Assembly: GCA_009809945.1 (NCBI GenBank)
Contig: WTPW01000620.1
Location: 237,472-301,471 of the forward strand
Direction: 5' to 3'
From: Gigaspora margarita
Lineage: Eukaryota; Glomeromycota; Glomeromycetes; Diversisporales; Gigasporaceae
DNA: 64,000 nt
Made by a program: the position numbers and the translations under genes
Shown: piece after piece, positions 13,556 to 26,389 of the stretch
Position numbering within the stretch: position 1 is the stretch's first letter
Layout of the letters: every line of letters begins with the position of its first letter
Notes under the pieces: generated by a model
Database searches by the model: none
The model's input: the letters and a program-made list of their open reading frames with translations, nothing else
Told to the model about the DNA's origin: nothing

Positions 13556-14500
13556 TTATTTTTGAGTGACACAAACCCAAAAAGGGGGACGTCTAAAGCG
13601 GAGACAACTCATATTTAATAATTTTTTTCACTTAACTTTGGGTTAGGGTCGTCCTATATTAAGGTTAGATTAGGTTTTAGGTAAATATATATAAGCAAAA
13701 TTGCCTTCCCGACATTTTTGATTAACACATCGAGGTAGGTTTAGATTGCCGTTTTTTGTATTTTTCAAGGTTTTCGCTTCTCTTTCATTTTTGCTTCGCC
13801 GAAGATCATCAAAATTCTATAATTTGATTGGCGGATGATCACATGATTTGTCTCCGCTTTAGAATCTTCCCCAGGTGCGCCAACAAAATTTTCTCGATCA
13901 CGTGACGGCGAACAAAATTTTTTTATTAGGTTAGGGTTAGGGTGAGTGCTCAGTTAGGGTTTGGTTTTAGGCCGTTATATGGTAAAATCGCTCAAGGAAA
14001 ACTTTTTTTGGTTAAAAAAAGTGGTTTCTTATGCAAACTTTTGAGAAATAAGCTTTTTTTGACAAAGGAGAAGTTTTGAGACGTTTGTTTTGAATTTTCC
14101 TGATCGTGTAACGTTACACCAAATTATGATCTTTTATTGGCCAATAATCACATGATCGAGAAAATTTTGTTGCCGATACTGGGGTAGTTCCGCTTTAGAC
14201 GACCCCCCAAAAGGAAATTCGACGTAAAAATAAACTTAAGTTCGTGAAATTAAAAAGTTAGGGTTAGGACGTTAGTGTTAGAGGCTATAGTAATAAATAA
14301 TTAGGTTTTATATGTAAAATTTCATTCCCGTCATTTTCAATTAGTGTCCCAAGACAGGTTTAAACGCTCATTTTCTTGTATTTTCTCTTTTTTCGTTTTT
14401 TTTTTTTTGTCGCTTGCTCACGTGTTGTGCTGATCCGGAATCATCACATTTTACGTGGTTAATTTCCCGTGTTGGGTTTGTATCACTCGCACAATGATAT
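13556..14500. mobile_element. MITE with ACACAAACCC / GGGTTTGTATCACTCGC ends, with nested insertion
   Basis: The outer ends GAGTGACACAAACCC (13563) and GGGTTTGTATCACTCGC (14473) are inverted; the body matches the family at about 43190-43530. Inside it, 13588-14206 is another inverted-repeat element with GGGGGACGTCTAAAGCGGA and TCCGCTTTAGACGACCCCC ends. That one holds a TTAGGGTTAGGG tract and a GTCTCCGCTTTAG repeat. No coding region. Confidence 0.6.
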
Positions 14501-14569
14501 CTTTAAATAAACCGATCTTTTTTTTTTCAAACTTAATCTCCAATTTTTTTTTTTAATTACTTCGAAGAA

Positions 14570-15680
14570 ATGTCTAAATATACCAACCGAAAGTTAAAAA
14601 GAAAATTAAACAAGTTAAACAGAAAATCTCTTAAAGACAAAAGAAGAAAAGAAAGCATTCCAACGGTACATTAAATCGGCGAATTCTCAAGATCAATACT
14701 ACCTCGGTTGGTGTTACGAACAGAAAATCTCTTAAAGACAAAAGAAGAAAAGAAAGCATTCCAACGGTACATTAAATCGGCGAATTCTCAAGATCAATAC
14801 TACCTTGGTTGGTGTTACGAAAATGGTGTAGGAATTAAGAAAAACGAAAAGAAAGCATTTGAAAGTTATTTGAAATCAGCAAAAGGAGGAAATTCTCTGG
14901 AACTGTTTAGTGTTGGACATTGTTATGAAAAAGGTATATAACTTAGGTCGATAAAGATGAAAAGAAAGCGGTTGAATAGTATTTAAAATCTGCGGAAGGA
15001 GGTAATCCCAGTGGACAATGCTACATTGGATATTGTTATGAAAAGGGAATATATGTTGCTAAAGATGAAAAAAAAAACATTTGAATGGTATTTGAAATCA
15101 GCGGAAGGAGGGGATCCCCAAGGACAATGTAATCTGGGACGTTGTTATGAAGAAGGAATGTACGTTGCTAGGGACGAAAAGAAGGCGTTTGAATGGTATT
15201 TGAAATCAGCTAAAAGTGGTGATGCTAATGGACAATGTAACCTTGGACATTGTTATGAAAAAGGTGTATACGTTTCCAGAAATGGAAAATAAAGCATTTG
15301 AATGGTTTTCGAAATCAGTTGAAGGAGGTAACGTCTTAGGACAAAATAAACTCGGAGTATGTTATGAATAGGAGTTGCAAGAGATAAAAAAAAAGCGTTT
15401 GAATTGTATCTTAAATCAGCCGAAAATGGAAATACGGATGGACAAAATAATGTCGGTTTATGTTATCAAAATGGAGTAGGGGTTCGACACGATAGAGCTA
15501 AAGCATATCAATGGTATTCGAAATCAGCTGCAGGAGGTAACCTAAAGGCTGCAGGAGGTAACCTAAAGGACAATATAATCTTGGGTGGTGTTACCAAACA
15601 GGTATTGGTATTAATGTAGGTGAAGAGAAGGCGTTTCATTGGTTTTCACGCTCTATAGATAGTAATAATTTCAAAGAATA
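14570..15680 (+). pseudogene. Sel1-repeat protein gene, right-arm copy, broken
   Basis: The ATG at 14570 matches the left-arm start (MSKYTNRK against MPKYTIDN). Repeats follow with YYLGWCYENGVGI, KAFEWYLKSA and GQCNLGHCYEKGV, and the gene ends KAFHWFSRSI near 15658. The frame breaks soon after the start, where a 101 bp unit is duplicated in tandem (14620-14720 and 14721-14821); 101 is not a multiple of three. Later breaks are near 14942, 15290 and 15370. It lacks the MITE found in the left copy but has a short in-place duplication (CTGCAGGAGGTAACCTAAAG) near 15530-15568. Probably non-functional. Confidence 0.8.
14620..14821 (+). repeat. 101 bp tandem duplication in the Sel1 gene
   Basis: Two nearly identical copies starting CAGAAAATCTCTTAAAGACA, at 14620 and 14721. 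They differ by about one base (CTCGG against CTTGG). The duplication is absent from the left-arm gene, so it arose after the arms separated. Confidence 0.9.
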
Positions 15681-18600
15681 ATTAGTAAAGCACAATTAGA
15701 CGTAAATATTAAATTGATTAGCAATATTTTAGTTTAGTAAAAATGGTTTTCATTGACACAAAAATCTCTTTTTATACCGAATGCTCGATAATTAATTAGG
15801 TAGCACTGTGGTACGTGTGATCTTAGTTTTAGAAATATTCTATATAGATATATATATATATATTAATTGTAACTTGATCGAATGTGCTAGTTTATCGAAT
15901 TTTATTGTAAATTGGTATAACCAATGTAATTATTTTATATTCATGACTTTTCAATTCGTTATAATCAAAGTTCGAAATATAAATCTGATATAGAAATTAT
16001 ATTAAAAATTCTATATACTGTATATACATGTGTGCGTGATTAATTATAGATCAAATTTTGTATTTAAATGAAAATTATATTTATAAACAATTAAAGTTTG
16101 TGGTGAAAGATACGTTGTTGTGTCACCCATCGTCATTCAAATTTCAATCTATTTAGAGAAACGGTCACAAAGTCACGATCATTAGGCATAGTACGTACGT
16201 ACACCATTTGATCATAGTACTTTTCTGCTGTAATACAGTAATATCCCCATGAAAAACACGGGTATACCAACGACATCACGCCAAGTGACAATTTACTAAA
16301 AAAAACATATACCCGCAACTAATCACATGTTAATCATAACCCTATGCGATGTCGGCTAAGATTCCTACTATAGTTCCCTCCACCGTAATTAATGTATTAT
16401 TCAACAAATTTGATGGCTTATTGAATAGTACTCGGATAATAGTAGACTTATACGTATCGTACATAAAAATTTCTATATGAAATTTAATTGCTCATTGAGA
16501 ATTCTTAAATCTAAAGCAAAGTCATGATATAGCAAAAGCGTAAGAATTTAATGGTATCGTAGAAATCGTACAGAATTGAAGTCTGGTTTATTTTTTGCGC
16601 GATACGTGTATGAATTTTTTTGAACATAATCCTAAAAGTCATCCTAAATAGTCATCATCCTAAATATCGATCGTATTTCACTACATAAATCACGATGATA
16701 GTAAATACCATGCTAATAAATCCGGACTGATACTTAGAGATTTGATTTAAGAAAAAGACACTCGTCTATACCATGCTATATATTATATATTATTATATTT
16801 TTTTTAGGCTTTATATATTTTCACGTACAAGGCCCCTGATATTTAAAGTAAGAGACCCCGTTGGTTTATACCGCAATTTTTTAGTTTAAATTTTCTTCAA
16901 ACACAATATTATCACAAATTATATAAAATAAATTCTGACTCCCGTCAATAGAAATAAGGCAGATTGACATTTTAAAAAAAAAATTAATACCTTAACTTTC
17001 ATATCTCATATCTCGATGAATTTTTGAGCCATCTATCTTAATTAATTAATATTCAAAAGAAAGTTCTTTTGAATATTAATTCCTTAAGATATCTTACTAT
17101 GAAAGTTGAGGTATTAATTTTTTTGAAATCTCAATCTGCCTTATTTCTATTGATGACAGCTAGGGATGGTAAAAAAAAAAAAATTTTTTTTCGTGTTTTT
17201 TAACTGAAACACAAGAATGGTTTAAAACAATGGCAGCTGAGTTTGAGAATTATATAGGTTAATTTCTGTACCGGAAAAGGTCTATAATATCATCGAGAAA
17301 ACATTCATGCGGAAAAAATTTTTTATTAAATTATCATATTTATTAAAAGTACTTATAAAGATCTTAAAAATGTATTACATTTAAAGTGCAGAACTGTTAA
17401 TTTCAACTTTAATCTTTTTAAATTAATTTTATAATCTATTGAATGGCATCATAATTTTACGATAATAATGATTACATCAATCAAGTTTTTTAAGATCATG
17501 TTTTAAATCAGTTGCCATCCTTAATGACATATAACAAGCTTTTTTATAATGAACTTTGGAAATAACGATCTTTATGAAATGTTAAATTTATGGTGGTTCA
17601 GTATATGGGCTCTTAAAAAAAAAAAACAGTAATTTTTCTACGTATACGAACTTTTTTTTTTCTTCAGAACCATTGGTTCGTTATAAAAAGGTTTGACAGT
17701 ACTATTATTTTATTGGATGCGTCACATAAAATAACTATATATGATATAGTATATAACAGTGAAATTTTTTTCATTGTAAGGAGAGATGCTCAAAAAAGGG
17801 TCTTTATTATTATTCGCTTATCATATTAAATTACCAAAAAGAAAGATGCACTAAACTTTTGTAGTTTTATGAATTATTTATTGCTAAATAGAAATAGATA
17901 AATTAAAATCAGGTGACCAGAATGCATACATACTTACTAAAAGGCTTTAGCGCACCACCAAAAAGAGATCTAACTCCGTGTTTGGGTTGACTTTTTTATG
18001 CGAGTGAAATTGAAGGGAAAATCAGATCATCGTAAAAATTTATTAGGTTTCTATAGAGAGTATGCAAAAACCCCGGAATTTTTTCATGCATCACTTTCAA
18101 TAGTATCGACAGATGGATAGTTAAAATTTGGGCAAGTGAAAAAATTATGCAAATTATGGAGACACAGACCATATTTTTTTATAGTTACGCCGATTGACTA
18201 AAATTAACATTTGGCAAAAATACTCAAATAGATTGTCCATCGTCATGATTTCAATTGATTAATTGAAACAATTTGTTAGACACATGAATTAGTCAAAAAA
18301 TACTAATATTTTTTAAGGTTTCTTATATTTGAACCATTTATTATATTATACATAGTAATTAATATAACTAGTTTCGTAATCATAGAAACAACTGAATTAT
18401 TGACCGAATCTGGTTTTGTTACTCTCCTGGGGTTAATCAATCATCGGCTAAATTAAAATCCATATCGTGGAGTTTTTACCCTAACTATAAATTCTAAACA
18501 AGAGATGATATAATTGGTCAAGTTTATCATTTTATCATTTTATCATTTTATCATTTTATCATTTTATCATCATTTTATCATTTTATCGTGTTTATACAAG

Positions 18601-19114
18601 TCGTGATCTCTAAATCAACTTTATAATTCTTGAAAAGATACGATTTATTTAAAAGAGAATTTTTGCAATGATTCCGGTAAGAATTCCGACATATTTAATA
18701 TTTAATTCGATTAGCAATTAGCAAATTGTATTTATTGAGAATGAATATTATATAACTATATATACCGTAATTTAATAAATTACTTACCGTAATTTAATAA
18801 ATTACGGTTTAATTATTATTAAATACAGTAAGATCATACACAAAATGTATTGTATATCCTATTTTATTGTCCGGAGCAAAGCGGAGGACACTCTGTTTTT
18901 ACGTCTGTATTTGATAATTTTTCCCCAGTATCGCTATCAAAAATCACCCTCACATGATCAGTACCAAAATTCTTTCAAGTTCGTTTATGTTGGGTTAGGG
19001 TTAGGGTGAGTGCCCAGTTAGGGTTCGGGTTTAGGTTATTATATAGTAAAATTGCTCAAAGAAAACTTTTGTTAGTTCCAAAAAGTGGTTTCTTATGCAA
19101 ACTTTTGAGAAATG

Positions 19115-21495
19115 GTTAAAAAATTTTGCTACCCAAATATCAAGATCTGCTGTAATGCAAGACAAACATTTATAACCAAAAAATTTAGTCTATGAAACTG
19201 TTTTTATATTTGTTATACAAATAATATTTTCAAGCTTTAACCAAATTACAAGATTTTATCCCTAATCTAAAAGCACAAAATTTACTAGTGTTCTAATTTT
19301 GTCCATGTTAAAAATTACAAGTACATATGCATGTACGTTATGTAACTTACATTGTACAACCAATAGTGTGTTGGCATATAATTGTTATACCAATGCTATA
19401 AAAGTTCCAGTATAATAAATAATTGTTACTGCATTCAGATCTATTAATTTTAAAGTGTAGATACTATGATAGTTTAGCCAGCATTATTCATATGATCCTA
19501 CTTGGAATTAGCCAACATTAGAGTATAATATAGGCTGACTTGATATCACATTCTGTGTAACTTAATCAGTGTAATGTCAATTGGCCAATAGAAATTTCTT
19601 TATACGAGTATATGGATAAATTATGCAAGATTATGTGAATTTCTTTAAATTATACAAAATCACATATTTTATGTGCTATAAGGTGAATTATGTGAATATT
19701 ATTCTGGATCATAATCCTGAGCACTTTACTAAGGGGGTGCCAGAAATTACCCAATTTCTATTTGCTATATAGCCTATCCCCAGGGTGTACAGGATTATGT
19801 GATGCGATGTTATGTGCATAATTGACCATTTTTTCGCATCATGGATGCTTTGCATAATTGGGACAAAAAAGTATTTGTATTACGTGTCTCAAATATGATT
19901 GGTTGATAATTTGTTGTTTGGTTATAACAATTTATTTGCACAGGTAATACAAACTCCTGGAAAGGAAATAGCCAATTGGAGAGTACAAATTTTGACTATT
20001 TTGAATCAGCCCGACGAAGAATCCAAACACATGTAAAAAAAAAAAAACCAGCAAAAATTTGCAAAAACTAATATTTAAATCGATCTTGGTGCACTAATAA
20101 AAATTCAAGAATGAAATTTACAAATAATAATTATCATTCTAACTCTATAGCCTCTAACATTAAGGTTCAATCCCCAAATTTTTATTTTACACACTTAGTT
20201 TATTTATAAAATAAGTAAAATTATTGCAATAAGTTTTGAAAATTATACTATAAAAAGACAATAAACATAAATTTACGAGTATAGATAAGGTAAAATTTTT
20301 AGTAAACAACTGATAAATTCCAAAAAGTATAGAGGAAATTGTATATAAAACAAATTGCATCCTCTATTAAAAATCATATTATTTATTTAAAAATTTCACA
20401 TAATTTAAAAAATTTTTTGTATCCATTGCTTAATTAACCCCAATCATATTGCATAATTTACTCTATCACATTACATAATCCTGGACATCCTACTATTAGG
20501 GATTCAATCCGCTAAAGAAAATATCATCCGGATACAATTCAGATATGTTTTAAACAATCCAAATTTAATTCAGATTTTTACGGATATAAAAAATTTTTAG
20601 ATAATCCGATTTTAATATACAATCCAGATTCAAATTAATTAATCCGGATTTATTATACTTTCATATTTAAAAAACAAGTCAATTATTATCGATATATATT
20701 TATTTCATTCATTTTTTTTAAAAAAATTTTATTTTATTAATTATTGCTTTATTATTACATAGCAAATAGTGGTATTAGCTTTCAAGACTTCCTTGGCAAA
20801 GCTATTGTTTCAAAAGTAAAAAATATGGTTGCATATATATATATTGCATTTAAAACTTTTAGCAAAGATATATTACACCAACACATAATAGCAAAATGAA
20901 AATCAGATTTTTAACGCCCAATCAAATGCAAGATTTTGTATACACTATTCTAGATGGCAGTTAACCATACACTCCATTATGCAAGTATGATTACGTTTCT
21001 GGTATCATAATCGCAATACGTTCAGCCCTATTGTTTTAGTCATAGTTTGTGTTGCCTATGATACTATTTTTTTTTGCATTATTATTGCAACTAATAATCC
21101 AGATTATAATCCGTTATCCTTCATTTGGGTACAAAATCGGATCATCCTTTTTAAAAACTTTGGATAAGGATATCTTAGGATTATACAGATTTGAGGATCA
21201 ATCCAGATAATTCGGATATCGGATCGAATCCCTACCTACTATCCCCCTCCTCCCTACTGACTGGTTTAATAGCCAATCAAATTTTGTGTTTATTAAATTA
21301 TTATTAAAAATATTTATAAAACTTAATGTTTAATAACTTTTGATCTACTGGTCCAATTTGGACAATTTAACTACCAAAATGATCCTCTCAAATAGAGGAT
21401 TCTAACAAGCTCAAACTTACAAATATCTAATTGCAGAATTATAAGATCGATATAAATTAGTATATTATTACTATATAGTTTTTATTTAATAAATA
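19115..21495. repeat. Outer right arm of the large inverted duplication
   Basis: It carries inverted copies of the left-arm MITEs (19115-19735 matches 4462-5075; 19788-20488 matches 3416-4119; 21235-21495 matches part of 2830-3395). It breaks off where the ACATCAGC element starts at 21498. Confidence 0.8.
20497..21234. mobile_element. 738 bp hAT-type MITE, right arm only
   Basis: The ends are TAGGGATTCAATCCGC and GGATCGAATCCCTA. The perfect 8 bp duplication CCTACTAT lies at 20489-20496 and 21235-21242. Subterminal regions are rich in ATCCGGAT, AATCCGGATT and AATCCAGAT. The left arm near 3405-3415 shows the empty site. No coding sequence. Confidence 0.9.
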
Positions 21496-21497
21496 CT

Positions 21498-23840
21498 ACA
21501 TCAGCAAATTTATATATGTGTAATCTTGCGCAAGTTTTTACAGTATGTAAGAAAATCGTAAACTTACGTAAGATTTAGTATAAAACTACGTAAGTCTTAC
21601 AGTACATAAGAAAATCATAAATTTATATAAAATTTTTTCAAAAATTTACAATTTTCTTATAGTGCATAAAAAAATCGTAAATTTACACAAAAATTTTACA
21701 CAAATTTACGATTTTCTTATAGTGTGTAAAAAATGTAAATTTATATAAAAATTTTACATAAATTTACGATTTTCTTACAGTGTGTAAGAAAATATTGCAA
21801 AATATTTTGAAAAACCTTAAAATATTTTAGATCTAATATTTTTAAAATATTTTGAGTACTTTTGAAATATTTTAGGACTGGGAAACCAAGTTGGATCAGT
21901 AGATCTGTAGCCTGGATTATACCAAGGGCGCATTTGACTAATATTTTTGAAATGTTTCAATGATCATAGTACAACCAAGCTGGATCAGTAGATTTGTAGC
22001 CTGGTTCATACCAAGGGCGCGTTTAACTAATATTTTCAAAATGTTTTGATGATCATAGTACAAGATCAGATTAGATCTTTGTTTATTTTTTTTGTTTAAA
22101 ATTTAGATCTTCTATCAATTTTAAATTGTTTTTTTGTTCTCATTTTGTTTTTTTTTGGTTTCCTTTCATTTCATTTAGTTTCATTTTGTTATGTCAATAT
22201 TTTTTTTTATTTATTATTTTTTTAATTTTTTTATTTTACTTTTACAAAAAACACGGCAACCCTAATTTTTTGGCACTTTGCAAAAAATCTGATGACTTTT
22301 CAACACTTTGTGCAAGCCAACTCATGCTTCTGACACTTTGCAAGAACATACTAATTTCATCAACAATTTCTAAATTTTGGAGAACGCCTCTTTAAAGAAA
22401 TAAAGGTTCAGTTAGTGCTTTATTTATTTTTTTGTTTGATGTTTTTTGTTCCTTTTGTTTTTGTTTTTGTTTTTTTTTATTTTTTTTATTATTTTATTCT
22501 GGCACTTTGCAAAAAAAATAATTTAGGCTTTTTCGATACTTTGCAAACAAACCCAGACTTTTCTGGAACTTTGCAAGAATATATACACCGATTTTAGCAA
22601 TTTCTGTTATGAACTCTACTTCAGAGAAATGGAGATTTGGGGTTTCATTTTTTTTATTCAGTTTGTTTACATTTCCGTTTTTTTTGTTGTTTTTCTTTTT
22701 ATTTATTTCTTTAATTTTTATCTTTTTTTATTTATTCTGGCACTTTGCAAAAACTGTAATTTTGACGATTTCTGAATTGCAAGAACACAAACTCTTACTT
22801 GGTGAAATGGAAATTTGGGGCTTCATTTATTTTTTTTTAATTTACTTTTTTTGTTTGTTTTTTTTTAATTTTATTTTATTTTATTTATTCCCGACTTTCT
22901 TCGAAACTTTGCAAGAAAACAACCTGACTTTTGGCACTTTACAAAAATACTAACTCTAACTTCTCCAGCACTTTGCAAGAAGTAGCGAATATAAGCGAAT
23001 ATGAAAAAAAGAAAATTTGGGGTTTTGTTTATTTTTTTTTAATTTGCTTACAGTTTTGTTTTTTGTTTGTTTTTTTTTTTTACTTATTTTTTTAATTTTA
23101 TTTTATTTTATTTATTCCTGACTTTCTTCAAAACTTTGCAAGAAAACAACCTGATTTCTAGCATTTTACAGAAATACCAACTTTAACTTTTCCAGCACTT
23201 TGCAAAAAGTAGCAAATATAAGCGAATATGAAAAAAAAATAATAGTTAACTGCAGAGTGAGGAAAATAAGTATGTTAGGCTAATATTTTTATAGAATTAA
23301 ATGCAACAAAGTGCGAAAGTATTTAAAATATTATTTAGTTTTATTTTTTTGGGGTTTATTTTTTTTATCGTTTTTTTATTATTTTTTTGTAAAAAATGTA
23401 TTATAATATATAATAAAAAATATATAATAAAAAAATATATAATATTAATTAAAAATTTAAAATATAATATATAAAAAAAAATATATAAAATTTATAATAA
23501 ATTGCGAAACCTTGCGAAAACTTGCAAAAACCTGTAAAATATTTAAAAATTTGCAAAAAGCATAATTATATGAATATGATTATTAATTGATTGTAATATC
23601 TCATTGATTTATACTAGTTTTTACTAGTTTTCAATATTTGTAATATTTTCGCTATATTTCAAATTAACTATGCCGTAAATGTTTGTAATTATTACACCTG
23701 CGTAATACTCTGTAGTTACTATAGCGTAAACTTACGTAATTATTACCCTTACGTAATATTCTGAACTAATCGTAATATTTCGTAAGTTTACACTAGCGTA
23801 AAAACTTACAGAGGTTTACGCATATTTTTTTTGCTGATGT
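21498..23840. mobile_element. 2.3 kb non-autonomous element with ACATCAGC ends
   Basis: Inverted termini ACATCAGCAAA / TTTGCTGATGT. The left subterminal 250 bases carry TTACG/CGTAA words (GTAAGAAAATCGTAAATTTACG); the right 200 bases carry CTTACGTAA and GCGTAA. The core (about 22120-23200) is T-rich and repeats a unit with GGCACTTTGCAAGAA and ATTTGGGGTTTCATTTTTTT; its open frames are phenylalanine-rich artefacts. The left flank is duplication-arm sequence and the right flank is gypsy pol. A second copy starts at 39414. No target duplication is visible. Confidence 0.7.
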
Positions 23841-26326
23841 AGATAAAAGTCTTCAAGAGTAGAGTAGACTTCATCTTCATCAAGTTCTTTAATATCTCCA
23901 AGATAGAAGACTTCTTCTTCATTCTCATCCATTGGAATAGTAATGGGTTTTCCTGCAAGAAAACTTCTTGCTCTGTAGGGAGATCAAATATGTTTACTTC
24001 TTGCTCTTCTTCTGACAATTCCTCTGGTTCATACATTTTTGATAGGGAATCTGCATTGTTATGTTTCCTTCCTGCTCTATAGATTATAGTAAAATTATAT
24101 GGTTCTAGACGCATAATCCATCTGGCTCTTTTTCTAACCAGTTTGGTAGTTCTAAGCCATTTTAAGGCTGCATGGTCAGTCACAAGGTAGAAGTAGTTTT
24201 CTCCTAGGTATTGATGGAAGTGTTCAATGGCCCACACTACAGCTAAGCATTCTAATTCTGTAGCAGAGTAATTTTGTTTAGCTTTTGATAGGCTTTTGCT
24301 GGCATATACGATGACATGTTCTTTTTTATTTTCATCAATTTGAGCTAGTACAGCTCCTAGACCAGATTGTGAAGCATCAGTATGCACATAGAAGGGTTGG
24401 TTAAAGTCAGGATATTGTAGAATTGGTGCAGAGACAAGATGGTCCTTCAAGGTTTGAAAAGCTTTTTCTTGTTCATCACCCCAATAATAGGGTTGGTCCT
24501 TTTGTAATAAGAGATTAAGAGGTTTGGCAATTTTGAAAAATTCTTTGATAAACTTCCTGTAATAAGAAGCAAGTTCTAGGAATTCTCTAATTTGTCTAAC
24601 AGTGGTAGGTGTAGAGAAGTTTTTCACTTTAGCAATCTTTTCTTCATCAGGTTTTACTCCATCTTTTCCTACAATATATCCTAAAAATTTGATTTCATTT
24701 AAAAAGAAGAAATACTTTTCTGTGTTTAGCTTTAGGTTAGCTTCTTCTAGGGTATTAAATACAGTTTGAAGATGTTGACAATGTTCTTCAAAGGTTCTAG
24801 AATAAATAGTGATATCATCCAGATATACTACTACAAACTTGTTGATAAATGGGCAAAAGATCTTGTCCATTAATCATTGGAAGGTGACAGGGGCATTGCA
24901 TAGTCCAAAGGGTATCACATTGAACTCATACATCTCTTGTCTAGTGATGAAAGCAGTTTCTTTTTATCATTTATAGCAACTTGCCAATATCCACTAACCA
25001 GATCTAAACTAGTGAACCATTGGGCTCCTTCAAAGACAGATAGGATTTCATTGATATCAGGCAGAGGGTAGACATCTTTTTCTGTGACTATATTTGACTT
25101 GCGATAGTCAATGCAAAGTCTCTTTTTTCCATTCTTTTTAGGTACAATAACCACAGGAAAAGTCCATGGGCTACAGGATTCTCTAATAATTCCTCTCTTT
25201 TCCATTTTTTCTATTTCATTTTTAAGAAATTCTCAGTCATCTGGGGAAGCTCTATAGGCCCGTTATTTAATTGGATTGGCATTAGGAGTATAAATTTCAT
25301 GGCAAACTTCACTGGTTTGTCCAAGTTCTAAAGTTTGTTCTTTTTCAGAAATATTTTCTGCAAAAATGTGGCTGTTGTTAAGAAGAATTTTTTCTGCAAT
25401 CTTCTTTTCAGAATTAGTAAGGACAGTATTAATTTGCATGGTAGAGGGTTGGACATTAACTTTAGCTATAAAAGCAACATAGGCTGCTGGGTTCTTTTCA
25501 GAGATAACTTCTGTCCATGGATTAAAGAACAGGTTTTCTTCTTCTTAGTCTCCTTCTTCGGTATAGTAAGTTTCCATTTCATCTTGTTCAATTTCATCAA
25601 TCTATTCATTCTCATCAGTGAATTCTTCAAATTCTTCAGGTACAGGTTCACCACTTATATGGGTAGTATAAATAGTAGCTCTTTTTCCTAAGTAGCGAAT
25701 TTTCAAGTATGATTATCAAAATCGAGGTTTGCTCTGGACTTGTTGAACCAATCAGTTCCCAACAAGAGGGTCTCATCTTTTGATTCTATAACTTGCAAAT
25801 CAATAGGGATTGCAATATTTTGGAGGGTAATCTTCACATCATTAATGGATCCTAATGCTTTTTCTCTTTGACCATTAGCAGTTACAACAATAGTCTTGGA
25901 CTCTTGGTTAATTTTCAATCCTAATCTCTTCATTAACTTGGCAGTAATGATACTAACAGCAGCACCAGAGTCGAGTACGGCAACTACTGGTTGTCCTTTC
26001 ATGTTAACATGGTATCTTATGACCACTGTTTTTCTTTTGGGTCCTAATTCCACATGGTTGGCTTCAGTAACAGGAGCATTACCTCTCTTCATGGTTTGGG
26101 CAAGATTTTTATATTGGTTATGGTATTGAAGCAGCTGTCCATAGATAGCTTGGGCTTGTCTGTTCAAAAGATCTTTGGATATATCATAAGGCTCCAATTG
26201 ATCAATTACAGAAAGAAGTTTTTGAATCTTCTTTCTAGGTGCTTTAGTAGGTTTAAGAACTTCAATGGGTTCTTTTATCATATCCTCAAATTCAGGTTCA
26301 TTAGCCTGTACAGTTCTGGTTCTCAA
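23841..26326 (-). pseudogene. Ty3/gypsy pol (protease, RT, RNase H), truncated
   Basis: On the minus strand, the aspartic protease (26326-25703) has AVLDSGAAVS and the LLLGTDWF flap/C-terminal motif. RT begins near 25205 (SPWTFPVVIVPKKNGKKR, then LCIDYR). After a one-base slip in an A run (near 24950) and a TGA in FQ-stop-LMDK (near 24870), RT continues with the catalytic YLDD motif (VVVYLDDITIYS), then connection and RNase H (VHTDASQSGLGAVLAQ, ELECLAVVWAIEH, DHAALKWL). The frame runs to the ACATCAGC element, which cuts it off. No integrase follows on the far side. The protease-RT linker holds several stops. A dead element. Confidence 0.9.
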
Positions 26327-26389
26327 TTTGATTTCTTTTTGGGATTCTGACTTCTTTTGAACTTCTCTTTGAGCTTCTTTTTGTGCTTT

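Larger units (their letters stand above)
14503..19112. repeat. Inner right arm of the large inverted duplication
   Basis: The mirror image of 6290-10783, starting at AAATAAACCGATC (left partner near 10760). It continues outward as 19115-21490, which mirrors 2850-5075. Arm-specific differences are given with the individual elements. Confidence 0.9.

Noticed and set aside
16133..16318. 61-codon frame (MRVYVFFSKLS) and its left-arm mirror
   Set aside because: The left-arm copy is not open over the same length, and no family is recognised.
22126..22953. Phe-rich, apparently multi-helix membrane protein frames
   Set aside because: They follow the T-rich repeats of the ACATCAGC element, change frame with each unit and have no family signature.
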